Of a DNA stretch of 64,000 nucleotides, positions 23,341-35,620 are shown piece by piece (position 1 is the first letter of the stretch; each line of letters begins with the position of its first letter). This DNA comes from Plantago ovata (lineage: Eukaryota > Streptophyta > Magnoliopsida > Lamiales > Plantaginaceae): the NCBI GenBank assembly GCA_028274465.1, contig CM051457.1, positions 111,289,982 to 111,353,981 of the forward strand, given 5' to 3'. A program made the translations under genes and the position numbers. The notes below the pieces were generated by a model. That model was not told the DNA's origin, did not search any database, and was given only the letters and a program-made list of their open reading frames with translations.

Positions 23341-26300
23341 TCATCTTCAAATTGTTTTTGCTTCATACTTTGATTGTTTTTCTTCTTCATTATTATATTA
23401 TGATTTTGTTTGCTGTTACTGGTTCCTAATTTTATCCAACACCTTGTGCATTCTCCAGTTTTAGCCTGCTCATTATTAGTACTTGAGATTGTGTTTCTGT
23501 TGAAATTATTGCTTGTCTGTGTGATAACACTCTTATATAGTAGGACTATAAAATGATTTAGCCTGCTCATTGATTATTAGTACTTGACAAGTTCCCAGCT
23601 ACTGGTTAGGAGAACTGCAACATTATTTAGAATACCATTACCTGTTGGAGATGCTTTGAAAAAGTTACATGGAATTTTTATCTTTCTAATCAAACATTAC
23701 ATTGTTCACTCTATAAATGAGCAGGGTCGTTGCGTGAGGCACTTGCGTGCCTGAAAAAGATTAACAAGCTTGAAGATAAAATTTCAAACCCCAGGATGGA
23801 GGATAGGGTGATTGAGGAGTTAAAGGATAGACTAAAAGTATCTCAAGGTAAGGAGAAGTTTCTTCTTCAGGTTAAGTTGAATAGGGCCTTAAGGATGGTA
23901 GAGAATAGGAAAGCTTTCGATCCAAACAATCCGGCAAACTATGGAGTTATCCAGGATGAACGAGCTGGATTCGTTGATCCGGAAGATGATGATCAAACGA
24001 ACAACCAAGATGAGGAGGAACAAGTCTTTGATGACATGAGAGAGAAGGACGCTGTCTTGCTCCAAAAGCTTAGTGAATTGGATAAAAAGCTCGAAATGAA
24101 ATTGGCCGAGTTGGATCACACGTTCGGAAAGAAGGGAAAACTTTTGGAGGAGGAAATTAGAGATCTCGCCGAGGAAAGGAACTCATTAACTGAGAAGAAG
24201 AGACAGCCCCTCTATAGGAAAGTAAGTACTTTACTCTTCTCTTTACATTTACTCTACTCTTTACCTCTTTTCTGCTACTATGAAATGTTTGTACAAATTC
24301 CATCTTCGTGTTTTATATCCATTCTAATGATATGTTTTTCATCCACTGTTACCAAGGCTTACCTCTTTACTGCTTTGTACTCAATTATTTGACCGTGTGA
24401 ACACTGGTATGCGTTCCATAACTTGTTCCATTTACTTTGAATCACCTTTGACAAGGAATGTGTAACGGGATTGTGATATGGCTCATTACTCCTAGCACTT
24501 AGATACTCTTATGGAGTTTTATAAATTTCTTATCTTTTCTGTTTTTAAGCAATCAAAGTGGGAGAGACAGACTTTCTTCATTTTAGTGCGTCAGTCAATG
24601 CTTTGAGATGTATGCTACTGTAACAACTGACAATGCTGAGAATCAGTTTAATCCCAGTAGCTAAGGTAGAACAGGTGAAAATCTGGCACTTGTCCTGGTC
24701 TGGATTGTCCTATTGTCTCACTTGCTATCCTCCCAGCTCATTTTCTGCCATATTCATTGTTCCTTTGGCTGTGGCCAAGAGATAAAGAAAATTACAAAAT
24801 TTTTTAATATGGGAAAGAAAAAGAATTCACTTGATTAATTCGTAGATTGTAGCTTCTTCCAGTAAGCTGGGATGTCATGGACTGCACAGAATAATAATTA
24901 GGATTTACTTGGGATAACAAAATGGTGCTTTGCCAGATCAGTGGTGATGAAGTTTTGTAACCAGAATATTACGGCAATAGCTTATAGCATTTCATGGATC
25001 AGGATGCTTCAAATTCTTACTATCCTGAAAATCTGCTAATATGGCCGACTAGTGAAGGACTGTAGTTTCACACATTTCACATTCTTATTGCCCTGGAATG
25101 TTTAGTAAGGCCAATCAGCAGCAGAATCAAATAAGCTTAGTTTGAGTCCTGAGAGAAAAATATAGCTCCCTGATTGGATTGTAAGTCACTGTCATCAGGT
25201 GACTGATGCTAAAATGTCTTAAGTCACATGCACATTCGTGAAAGCAATTCTGCACAGGAGAACACATGGTTCTGGTGCAGTTTTCGTCCTGGTGCTGTCT
25301 ACCCTCATCCCAGTTGTTCACATGATCCAAAACCCACCCCCCCTTCCCGCTTTAATGATAGTGCAATTATACATGTTATCAGACTTGTTGGTCATGTTAC
25401 TAGGTTGTTCTTAATGGTGGCAGGGTTTTGACGTGAAGCTTATTGATGTCAACAGAACCTGCAAAGTTACAAAGGTAAGTTAGCTTTGCTGGTGAGTACC
25501 CCACTATGCACTATCTTCTTAAAATTTTGAAAGCTAACTGATGTTAAATGATACAGGGTGGGCAAATTGCAAAATACACTGTAATGCTGGCTTGTGGAAA
25601 TTATAATGGTGCAGTCGGTTTTGCTAAAGCAAAAGGTCCAGCTATTCCAGTTGCCCTTCAAAAGGTATTGAAACATCTCTGAATTATTCTTCGGTGAAAT
25701 GAAACTACCTTTATGTTGGTAATTGAATATGTTAATCCCATTGAATTCGTTAAGCATTCAGTTGTAAATAATGGTGTTCAAACTATATGAAACTTTTTTG
25801 TAGGTTGTTGACTTCCATTCAATGCTACCAAACTTATCTGATAAAAAGAACTTGGCTGTATACTCTATATCTTTCAGACTTCATCTGTGGTCATACTTAT
25901 ACTTTATAATCTTACTGGCTGTCACTGTAGGCATACGAGAAATCTTTTCAGAATCTCCATTATATAGAGAGGCATGAGGAGCATACAATAGCCCATGCTA
26001 TTCAGACATCATATAAAAAAACTAAGGTTCCTCCGAATCTCTATTTAAAAAGCAACATATCTGAAGGAATATTTTGTTAATTATTTTAGATTTGCTTTTA
26101 GGTGTACCTCTGGCCAGCTCCAGCTCAGACCGGGATGAAGGCAGGCAGAACCGTCCAGATAATTCTAAGTTTAGCGGGTTTCAAAAATGTGAAGTCAAAG
26201 GTATATAATAAAACATACATAATTTTATCTGTTTATCTTGCAGTGCAGCTCGTGCAGTGTCTGATATGGTGTAATTGCAGGTGATTGGTTCAAGAAATCC

Positions 26301-26489
26301 TCATAACACAGTCAAAGCTGTTTTTAAGGCTCTGAATGCGGTACGTTTAAGGGAATTATTCATACCCTCTCTTTATTACTTGTTTGAATCAACTCCAACT
26401 AATCTTCTGGGGTATTGATGTAGGTTGAAACTCCCAAAGATGTCCAGGAAAAGTTTGGCCGAACTGTTGTGGAGTCATATTTGCTGTGA
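22836..26489 (+). CDS. uS5-family ribosomal protein, probably mitochondrial
   Basis: Eight exons with GT-AG borders keep one frame: 22836-23268, 23725-24221, 25424-25474, 25557-25664, 25931-26026, 26102-26200, 26281-26340, 26424-26489, giving 469 residues. The C-terminal third is a complete S5 protein. The S5 N-terminal double-stranded RNA-binding fold is near residues 311-365 (RTCKVTKGGQIAKYTV, GNYNGAVGFAKAKG). The C-terminal fold is near 396-450 (PAPAQTGMKAGRTVQIIL, IGSRNPHNTVKAVFKAL). In the small subunit S5 supports decoding accuracy. The first 300 residues are an extension with an Arg/Ser-rich leader suiting organelle import, Asp/Glu runs and charged helices. Length and layout match the Arabidopsis S5-family gene At1g64880. 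ATG 22836 is chosen because it opens the basic leader. The gene looks intact. Confidence 0.92.
23273..23341. repeat. (TTA)n microsatellite in intron 1 of the S5 gene
   Basis: About 23 uninterrupted TTA units begin just inside the 5' splice site (donor at 23269). It gives artificial poly-Tyr and poly-Ile open frames. It is likely to vary in length between individuals. Confidence 0.98.
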
Positions 26490-28392
26490 CAGGTATAACT
26501 TAAATCTATTTATCTCTAATATCTGCTCTCTACTACATGGAGTTGGTGGACTGGGCCAGTGTTACCTAATTATTTGTAATATCATCAATAAGCGTTCTCT
26601 TCAAAATGAAACTTGTGGCTATGACACAACATCAACTAGCATTTGTTATTAGAGAATTGAAGGACTAGGACTTATTAGTCTATAAGTACTAGAAAGAGTA
26701 TTAGTACGGGAACTTGAAGAATTCACCTACCCAGGAATTTGTTGTTAGTGTTGAAGTACTAATACATAATTTGCTAGGAATTTGAAGTGTGATGTAAACC
26801 TGATCTTGGGAGGCAATGATTTGTTGAATACTATAGAGCTTGCAGAGGAGAAATAGAAGCAGAGATTTTGTTACTTGCAGTTGCGTGGAACTCTGTTGAT
26901 GCTTTTGTTAATTTGATATCTCATAGTAGTATTTTTTCCGGTGGTGCAATGTTGTTGAGATATTCAGTTGTGGCTGTCCAATGAAAAAAAAAAAGGCGTT
27001 ATGTGTGATTCTACGAAATTGCAGATGTGTGGATGTGTGAAGGAACTAATCTTTCTTTGTGGAATCAATGTGTCAGGCTATAAGGCCATTAGTGGAAGAT
27101 AACATAGGCGTGCAAAATTATCGAAGCAGAGATGGTGTGGATATATCTTGTTTTGATAATATAAGCTTACTATGGAACAGTGGGGGAGCAAAAGAAGCAG
27201 TGTTGCCTTTGTTACGTTTTGAACTTTATCAGGGAAATCGAAAGTCAGGAGAGCTGCGATACATTTGGATCCAGGGGTGTGATAAATGATGTTAAAGTTT
27301 CATTTCACACTTGGTATCATTAATTGTTTTTCACATCAATGTAACACTAATTATTAGCGCAACATATGTTGCTGTTTCTGTTTATCTTAGTGATCTGTCA
27401 GATAAATTAATTTGAGTTTCTTTCGAGTTAATTGAACTGGTGACCAGAAGTATATCTACATCTGGATGCAGGCTGCAAAGTTTGATGGATTAATAATTTT
27501 GTACCAAGACCTTTGCATTGTTGCAAGAATGTTCCCTATATAGCTTAGCTTGTTCCAAATGTGGAGATGTATGTTCCATACCATAGTTGCAAGAATGTTC
27601 CCTATACTAGCTTAGCTTACCTTGTTCATGGAATTATCTGTTCTTTCTCTCTGTTCACATGAATCAAGACCGCGTCAGTAATGATGCTCTAGAGTTGAAA
27701 AATGATTAAACTAAGGTGGTGTGTCAATAATATCCAAATAAATCTAAATCCTATCGTAATAAATTCCTTTTACTGATATAGAAATTTGATCACATTCCAG
27801 AAAGTTTACTTTTCCTATCATGATTCGAGGAAAGAATTAAAGTCCAGATCTCATTCTTGCCAACAATTTAAACCCACTGTCCTGACCAAATGAAATTGCC
27901 AATAGCATTGAATGAGTGAATGATGAGCAAAGCCTTGATTCTTTTTCCAATTTGCCAAGGGTATTTAATTATGTTGAATTGTTGATGGAGGATCAGATTG
28001 ATTCAGGTTGGTGCTTTTTATCACCTATTCCAGAATAGATCATGAACTTTTGCAATCCCTAGGTATAAAAAGGGTGGGCATAAAACGGAATTCACAGAGT
28101 TGAGAATTTGCAGGGAGATGGATTTAACATTGATAGGATGAATCACAGTTTGATAGATTTCTACATTTAATCCCCTTGAGATAAAGTAAATTTCTTGAGC
28201 CTTCCATATAAGTAAAGGGCATTATATAGAGAATTCAATAAGTTGGCATTATGGATATTGCTCTGGCAATATAAAAATTAAATTGTATCAGCCTCTCTCA
28301 CACACACAGACAACACCAAAGACAAAGAGGTCCTAAAAGCACAAGTAGCAGTAGCAAGAAGAAGACTGGAAAAGCAATTGCAGTATCTATCT
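26490..28392. other. 3' region of the S5 gene and intergenic DNA
   Basis: No further gene supported. A direct repeat of TTGCAAGAATGTTCCCTATA lies at about 27522-27541 and 27588-27607. The 3' part (28270-28392) is the leader of the HAD gene and resembles 32100-32193. Confidence 0.6.
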
Positions 28393-31373
28393 ATGAATAC
28401 GAGGATGATGATGACAGGGACAAAAAGCAGCTGTTGCTTTTCTTCATCTGAATTCAAGAAGCCCCCATTTGAGACTCTCAAAGGTGGATTGCAACACCTC
28501 GCCCAAACTGGCACCTTCAAGGTAGTATTATTAACAAATCCCACCTCAATCTCACTTTATCCTTACAAGATGCATCTCTAATTGTAATGTCTTCATCATT
28601 ATTGCCGACCATGGATTCAAAAATCTTCCATTGTTTAATATGTTTTGGAATCTTGAAGAGGTAAAAAATATACATGAATAACTTGTCTAGGGGAGACAAT
28701 ATTTCAGCTGTTTTTCTAACTTGTCCAAGTTAAATTTCATGTCTATTTCATTTCGATGCGCCGAAAATCATCGACACATTTCATGATTATGTTTTGTGTT
28801 GGTGCTCCTTATATGTGTATTGGAATTTGGAACTTAGACTCGTACTTGTTGATGAATTGATGGTATGCTTATATGTTGTGTGTTTGAATTGGAATCATAC
28901 TTTGTTGATGGTCCAATGATAGGAGTATATGCTTGGGTTCTCTCATTTCGGTGCACCTTTTTGTTAATATCTTACTCTTAGCATCATGATAGGTCTGTCC
29001 TTCATATAAAATGATGCATTTTTGTAAACATCTATGCATTGTTGCCTTCGGAACAGGCATGGTTCTTGGATCAATTCGGAGTCCTGCACGATGGGAAACA
29101 GCCGTATCCAGGTGCCATCACAACATGTACGTACGTTCTCATATGTTAGCTTTCGCATTTTGGTAAGCTTGTTTACTTCCTTTAGTACAATTGTCGTTGG
29201 CTATCTCTGTATCTCGAGCATCAGCCTTGCATTAGAATATGCAAGTGATATATTTATACGGTTATACCTCTGGTTCTCTTACAGTACAAAAGTTGGCAAC
29301 TTCCGGTGCAAAGATGGTGATCATTAGTAATTCATCAAGGTGTGCATCAACAACCATTGACAAGTTGAGTAGCCTGGGATTTGATCCATCACTATTCCTA
29401 GGAGCTATTACTAGTGGAGAGTTAACACACCAATACCTTCTTAGGTTGAGTTTTCTTAAGTTGGTTTTTCTATGTTTCTTATATTTGGTTTGAATTTGTT
29501 AGAATCAGAATATTGTACTTGTAATGACCACCGGCACGGTCAAATTTGTTTTAGCAGAAGAGATGATGCATGGTTTGCTGGACTAGGAAGATCTTGCATT
29601 CACATGACCTGGAATGACCGTGGAGCTATATCTCTCGAGGTATGAACTTGTTATGTAGGAATAAGGCCCAAGAAAACGAACACTTTGATAAGAACTGAAT
29701 CATATTTACACAAACTCTGCATTCATATATTATATACTTTCAAGTACTAAGCTAGTACCTTTTCTATTCACTCATGAAACTTTCACAAAATGCAGAATAT
29801 GAATTGAACTTTTGTACCAGGGGTTAAGAAATGAGTTATGGAAAGCCAATTTGAAATCATGAATATACTAAAGCTCTTGATTCCTGTTCACTAATGAGTT
29901 AGTAGTTGTTTAATATGCTAATTCTGCTGAGGAATATGAGAATTTTGCCAGCTATCCAAATTGAAAAATTCTTTTGCCTTATGTCTCTGAGACCATTTAA
30001 TTAAAGTTTGAGGTATTCTGTTAACAAATGTTTTGCTTTAAGGGCTTGGGACTCCAAGTGGTGGATAAAGTTGAAGAGGCTGAATTTGTTCTCGCCCATG
30101 GTACTGAAGCTATGGGGTCTTCATCTGGTGCTGCAATTCCCAAGAGTGTGGAGGAACTTGAGAAAGTTCTGGAACAATGTGTAGCTAAAAGGATCCCTAT
30201 GGTGGTTGCGAATCCAGATTTTGTCACCGTTGAGGCTAGAGCTCTGCGTGTTATGCCTGGTAATGAATTGATACATGCAGCGTTTCATTTAATCTCATCT
30301 GAAGTTCGCAATACCTGGATTACAGAAGTTATTAATAAGCCCATCTCTTGCGTCTCATTTGTTATATATTCTGATAGGGACATTGGCAGCCACCTACGAA
30401 AAGCTTGGTGGAGAAGTCAAATGGATGGGCAAACCTGGTGAGGTAAGTTCCATGATATCTACAGTCTAAAGTTTAGTTTCCTTGTTTTTCTTTTTGGCCT
30501 TTTTATGATACCCATAATGGCTATTAGTTACAAAACAGATTACAAAGAAACAAAATGGACTAAGCTGTGAAGGAACACTAATCACCTCTAGCTATAAACC
30601 AAGATACCAAACGCCAAATGGTGTAAGAACTATTATTTTTTCAACTCCCCCCCCCCCTCCCCTTTGAAGGCCATAAAACACTGAACCTGAACTTTTTTTT
30701 CTTACTTTAAAGAGTAATGCCTCCTCGCTACCTTTTCGCCACAAGATGAATGCCAAGTTGATAGATGCAAATAGAAGAGAGCAGTTGGAAAACTATTGTT
30801 TTATCTGAAAGTGTTGAAACTAGCTTATCTGTCATGTAATAATGACAGGTCAACTATGATCAATTATCTCATCGAATTCGTAGTATTTATTTTTATTTAT
30901 TTAATTTTTATGGTTACATTTTTCGTTCAGAAATAACATCTTGTATGAAGAAGACCAGCCAATTTTGCATGATAATTAAGCCACTTTTTTAAAAAATCTG
31001 AATATTGCAGTAAACCGATCAGATACGACCTGGCTGTTTTTTCCAGAGACCAGAGTCATGTATAAAATAGTTTTCCTTGATAATTGTTTGATTCTTGACA
31101 TTTCTGACTAACCAACAGATAATATACAAATCAGCCATGGAAATGGTTGGTGTGGACGCTGCTGACTGTATTGCTGTTGGGGACTCACTGCACCATGATA
31201 TTAAAGGTGCAAATATAGCTGGGATTTCTTCGGTTTTGATTACTGGCGGGATCCATGCAAGTGAACTTGGTCTCGAAAAATTTGGAGAAACCGCAGAAGA
31301 TTCTGCAGTTGAATCACTTGCCAGGAAACATGACGCTTATCCATCGTACGTGCTTCCTTCATTCACATGGTGA
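28393..31373 (+). CDS. HAD-superfamily hydrolase (class IIA-like), copy 1
   Basis: Seven exons join in frame to 325 residues: 28393-28521, 29057-29126, 29285-29444, 29558-29639, 30043-30259, 30378-30442, 31119-31373. All borders are GT-AG. HAD motifs: motif I FLDQFGVLHDG (nucleophile Asp48), motif II IISNSSR, motif III Lys in MGKPGE (residue 238), motif IV GDSLHHDIKGA (from 262). The pattern D-x-(F/W)-GVLHDG and the order fit the TIGR01459 subgroup of class IIA HAD phosphatases, as in Arabidopsis At5g10460. Such enzymes hydrolyse small phosphate esters; this one's substrate is unknown. ATG 28393 fits the second copy, which starts at an equivalent ATG. Introns 4 and 6 are about 300 and 580 nt longer than in copy 2. 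No transit peptide is obvious. Confidence 0.9.
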
Positions 31374-32193
31374 AGCCCCAGAAAATCATTTAAATTGGGG
31401 GCTTAATTACTGCCTTGCATAGAGCATGATGAGGAAATTCACTTTTGGTAGGCCTAAGTAGTCCTGCTAGTTTCTAAAGCATGTTGCAAATATTTAAATT
31501 TTTCATTGACATAAAGTACCTATATACAACACTACAGTATGAGATTAATGAGCAAGTTCCTGCAATGTACTTTCTCTTGCTTGCTACTTTCTTGATAATG
31601 TCAAGCAAAAACACCTCAAGAAAACTTGGGGCCTGAACGGGTAGTTGGGGTGTTTTCACCCGAAAACACACTTTGACCGGGTATTTACAGCTGCTTGGTA
31701 GGTACCCAATGGTGTGTTTACAAACCCGAAGGGTAGCCCAACAACTGCTGCTGATCCATTAACCAGTACAATAATAATAATGATGATGATACACAAGACA
31801 TCTTTCTCCTCATTCTTTTTTTTAAAAAAAGTTGTTAAGAAATGAATATCTATATAGCACGCCTTTTATAGAGATATAAATATTAGACATGCAAAAAGAT
31901 TGCATATTAAAATAATGCAAAAATGAAAGAGCACAATAATGCAGTTTGCATTTCCTAAAATATAAAAATAGAAAGATTTAAAGGAAAGTGTGGAATATTT
32001 CACTTTGAAAATAAAAAGAATACCCTGTGAGAATATTGACAGCTCTAATTTGAGCTGTGTCTAACTATAATTAGTTTACTCTAGTCTAGTGTATATATTG
32101 GTTTAGAGACAATAGAGTCAAACTACCACACACCAAACACGTCCTGAAAGCACAAGTAGCAGCACTCTAGCAGCAGCAAGAAGAGAACACTAT
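31374..32193. other. Spacer between HAD copies with a V-ATPase H relic
   Basis: 31600-31735 matches 35622-35735 downstream of HAD copy 2. 31745-31911 matches 36365-36500, the 3' untranslated DNA of the V-ATPase subunit H pseudogene. 31912-31965 matches its intron (36755-36810). The last H exon, which should lie between, is missing. 32100-32193 matches the leader of HAD copy 1. Confidence 0.75.
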
Positions 32194-34203
32194 ATGTCTA
32201 TGAATATGATGACAGGAACAAAGAGCTGTTGCTATTCTTCATCTGAATCCAAGATTCCCCCATTTGAGACTCTCAAAGGTGGCTTGCAACAGATCGTCAA
32301 AACTGGCACCTTCAAGGTACTATTAACAAATCCACCTCATCTAAAGTTGTTTGAGTTGAGTACTCAAGTTATAAAGTTGATATAGACATAAGATTGGTAT
32401 ACAAGTGGAAAAGTAGAACTAGGGAAATAGGGTGGTTAAATAGTTATTATTTTTGCGCTTAAAATAAAATTCTAACAAAATGCATCTCTAATTTTTTTTT
32501 AAACGGTTAAATTTTTTATTAATAAATGCATCTCTAATTGTAATATGTTCATCATATATAATTGCCAGCCATGGATTCAAATCAAGACATTTCATGATTG
32601 ATTTTTGGTTGGTGTTCCTTGTATGTGTATGGGAACTTAGAATCATACTTGCTTGATAGAGGAGTCTATATGCTTGCTTTCTATTCGGTGTACATTTTCA
32701 TTGATGTTTCCGCATCATCATTGATCGGTCTGTCCTTCATATACAATTATTATGCATTGTTGTAATTTGTGAACATCTATGCTTCATTGGCTTGGGAACA
32801 GGCTTGGTTCTTGGATCAATTCGGAGTCTTGCACGATGGGAAACAACCGTATCCAGGTGCCATCACAACATGTACGTACATTCTCATGTGTTAAAATGTG
32901 TAGAAAAGTATCTCGCCTCAAGCACCAGCCTTGCGCGCATTAGGTCTAGTAAGATGACATGGAGATACTTATACGGTTATACCTCTGGTTTTCTTACAGT
33001 AGAAAAGTTGGCAACTTCTGGTGCAAAGATGGTGATCATTAGCAATTCATCAAGGCGTGCATCAACAACCATTGACAAGATGCGTAGCCTGGGATTTGAT
33101 CCATCACTCTTTCTAGGAGTTATTACCAGTGGAGAGTTAACACACCAATACCTTCTTAGGTTGAGTTTTCTTAAGTTGCTTTTTCCATATATTTGGTTTC
33201 AAGTTGTTAGAATCAGAATATTGTACTCATTCCTCATAAACACCGGTACTGTCAAATTTGTTTAAACAGAAGAGATGATGAATGGTTTGCTAGACTAGGA
33301 AAATCTTGCATTCACATGACCTGGAGTGACCCGGGAGCTATATCTCTCGAGGTATGAATTTTGCCAGCTATCCAAATTGAGCAGTTCTTTTGCCTTGTGG
33401 CTTTGAGACCATTAAATTTTGAGGTACTGTGTTACCAAATGTTTTGTTTAAGGGCTTGGGACTCCAAGTGGTGGATAACATTGAAGAGGCTGGATTCGTT
33501 CTCGCTCATGGTACTGAAGCTCTGGGGTGTTCATCTGGTGCTGCAATACCCAAGAGTCTGGAGGAACTTGAGAAAGTTCTGGAACAATGCGTAGCTAAAA
33601 GGATCCCTATGGTGGTAGCGAATCCAGATTTTGCCAGCGTTGAGGCTAGTGCTCCGCGTGTTATGCCTGGTAACCAATGAGTTGATATCTGCAGTGTTTC
33701 ATTTGATCTCATGTGAAGTTCGCAATACCAGGATTACAGAAGTTATTTAATAAGCCCATCTCGTGTCTCGTTTGTTATATATTCTGATAGGGGCATTGGC
33801 AGCCACGTACGAAAAGCTTGGTGGAGAAGTCAAATGGATGGGCAAACCTGGTGAGGTAAGTTCCATGCATAGTCTAAAGAATATTTTCCTTGTTCTTCTT
33901 TTTGGCCTTCCTTGTTTTAAGTCTTGATGCTTTCTGAATGACCAACAGATAATATACAAATCAGCTATGGAAACGGTTGGTGTGGACGCAGCTGACTGTA
34001 TTGCTGTTGGGGACTCGCTGCACCATGATATTAAAGGTGCGAATATAGCTGGGATTTCTTCTGTTTTGACTACTGGCGGGATCCATGCAAGTGAACTTGG
34101 TCTCGAAAAAGTTGGAGAAACTGCAGAAGATTCTGCTGTTGAATCACTTGCCAGGAAATATGATGCTTACCCGTCTTACGTGCTTCCTGCATTCACATGG
34201 TGA
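32194..34203 (+). CDS. HAD-superfamily hydrolase (class IIA-like), copy 2
   Basis: Seven exons with the same phases as copy 1: 32194-32316, 32802-32871, 33000-33159, 33270-33351, 33453-33669, 33791-33855, 33949-34203, giving 323 residues. All four HAD motifs are kept (FLDQFGVLHDG, IISNSSR, MGKPGE, GDSLHHDIKGA), so both copies may be active. Differences include Ala-Trp-Phe-Ala-Gly against Glu-Trp-Phe-Ala-Arg in exon 4, and a two-residue shorter N-terminus. Introns 4 and 6 are reduced to about 100 nt each. Exons are far better conserved than introns, which suggests selection on both copies. The tandem copies are in the same orientation with 820 nt between coding regions. Confidence 0.9.
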
Positions 34204-34510
34204 AGCCCCAGAAAATCGTACAATTGCGGGCTTACTGCCTTGCATAGAGCATGATGGGGAAATTCACTTTGGTAGGCTTAAGAAGTCCTGCTAATTTCTA
34301 AAGCATGTTGCAAATATTTAAATTTGCTTTGAGATTAATGAGCAAGTTCCTGCAATGCAGTTTCTCTAGCTTGCTTCTTTCTTGATACTGGTTAGTCTGT
34401 CTTTTCTGTGTGAAAACTATGAATGGAAACAAACAAAAATGTCGAAAGAATATCATGTTAACAGTTTCTATTACCCAGTCATATTCGCACCTGAAGAAAA
34501 ACACCTCGAG
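34204..34510. other. 3' flank of HAD copy 2
   Basis: Matches the 3' flank of copy 1 (31374-31620) with substitutions and small indels, up to the transposon insertion point CCTCGAG (34504-34510). No other feature seen. Confidence 0.6.
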
Positions 34511-35620
34511 CCCGTTTGGTTCGCTAGGAAATGGAAATGAAAGTTGAAAAAATGGACACATTTCCTTGATTGGTTCACAAGGAAATGGAAATGAAACTGA
34601 AAATCAGCGGTCAGACCAAATGTGATTTTCATCGAACCGGAAATGGAAACATGGACAGTTTGTGAAGGAAATTTGGAAACATTTCCTACTTGAATTTCCT
34701 GGGAGGGGGTAGGAAATTGAAATTGGAAATGTTTTCAGTTTCTGTTCTTCCATTACTAACCTCATACTGTTCAACATATTACCCCAAATTTCCAATCTAA
34801 ATCCCCAATTCTGACCTAACCAAAATCACACTTCTTCCCGTTAATTCCCATGGGCAAAAATAAGAATAATCCGAAGACTAGCAGAAATGGCGGCGGGGAG
34901 GATGAAGACGAGGTGGAGCAGCTACTCCGAGCAGCACAGGATGACGTGCTGCTCAAACTCACCACCAATTCCCACATAGCACGCTCCTCCGCCATCGATC
35001 CAGATCTCGATCGCCGATTCCAAGCTCTCAAAAACCCTAAATCATCATCATCATCTTCCCCTTCCTCCTCTCTTCCGAGCAAAGTTACTCCCACTAAAAC
35101 AGCAACAACAAACAAAGCTACCGTAGGCGACGGCGATGATCTCTTCGCTAGATTTGCGGCCCTCAAGGAGCTTTCGTCGACTACCATTTTCGATGTGTAG
35201 TTGTAAAAATTAAAGGAGCTGCTAGATTGTGTGATTCGTTTTGTTGGCACTATGATTATGCACTACCGTACTTGGAATCAAACTTCTGATTTGTGGTTTT
35301 CTGTGTGGGAGTCGATTTGGGGATTTCTGGGGGGCTTATGAACCCTAATTCCACCATTGATTTTGCCCCAAATCAAAATAAAAAAAGCCGGTTATCCACG
35401 TTATTGGGGGCAAATTGGGTAATGCATATAGTCAGGAAATGGAAATCATAAGAACCAAACAAAGAAATGGAATTGTGGTTCAATTAACATTTCCTAGTGC
35501 AAAATAAGAACCAATCAAGGAAATGTAACACATTTCCTACTACATTTCCTACTCATCCCAATTAACCGGATTTCCTAGGAAATGTTACATTTCCATTTCC
35601 TAGTCAGAACCAAACGGTGC
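34511..35620. mobile_element. hAT-like non-autonomous element carrying a host-like ORF
   Basis: The ends are inverted repeats of about 30 nt: CCCGTTTGGTTCGCTAGG then AAATGGAAATG at the left, and the complement of CACCGTTTGGTTCTGACTAGG then AAATGGAAATG at the right. The flanks CCTCGAG (34504-34510) and CCTCAAG (35621-35627) form a 7-nt or slightly longer target duplication. The empty site survives after HAD copy 1, where ACACCTCAAGAAAAC runs on without the insert, so the 1110-nt insertion is directly visible. Both subterminal zones are packed with GGAAATG-type words (34520-34740, 35430-35600), as in hAT-family elements. It encodes no transposase. Confidence 0.88.
34850..35200 (+). CDS. Host-like ORF captured inside the element
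   Basis: An uninterrupted ORF of 116 codons starts in a good context (CCCATGGGC) and ends at TAG 35200. The protein is Lys/Asn-rich at the start, then acidic (GGGEDEDEVEQLL), then LLRAAQDDVLLKLTTNSHIA and AIDPDLDRRFQALKNPK. A Ser/Thr/Lys-rich linker follows, and it ends near DDLFARFAALKELSS. Base composition (GC-rich, ordered codons) is unlike the AT-rich flanks of the element, so I infer an exon captured from a cellular gene. I do not recognise the donor. The paired DLDRRFQALK and DLFARFAALK motifs should identify it. Expression and function unknown. Confidence 0.6.
   Translation: MGKNKNNPKTSRNGGGEDEDEVEQLLRAAQDDVLLKLTTNSHIARSSAIDPDLDRRFQALKNPKSSSSSSPSSSLPSKVTPTKTATTNKATVGDGDDLFARFAALKELSSTTIFDV

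Noticed and set aside
23154..23429. Open frames with long poly-Tyr or poly-Ile runs
   Set aside because: They are translations of the (TTA)n microsatellite in intron 1 of the S5 gene.
27059..27289. 76-codon ORF downstream of the S5 gene
   Set aside because: No family resemblance; lies in the likely 3' flank.
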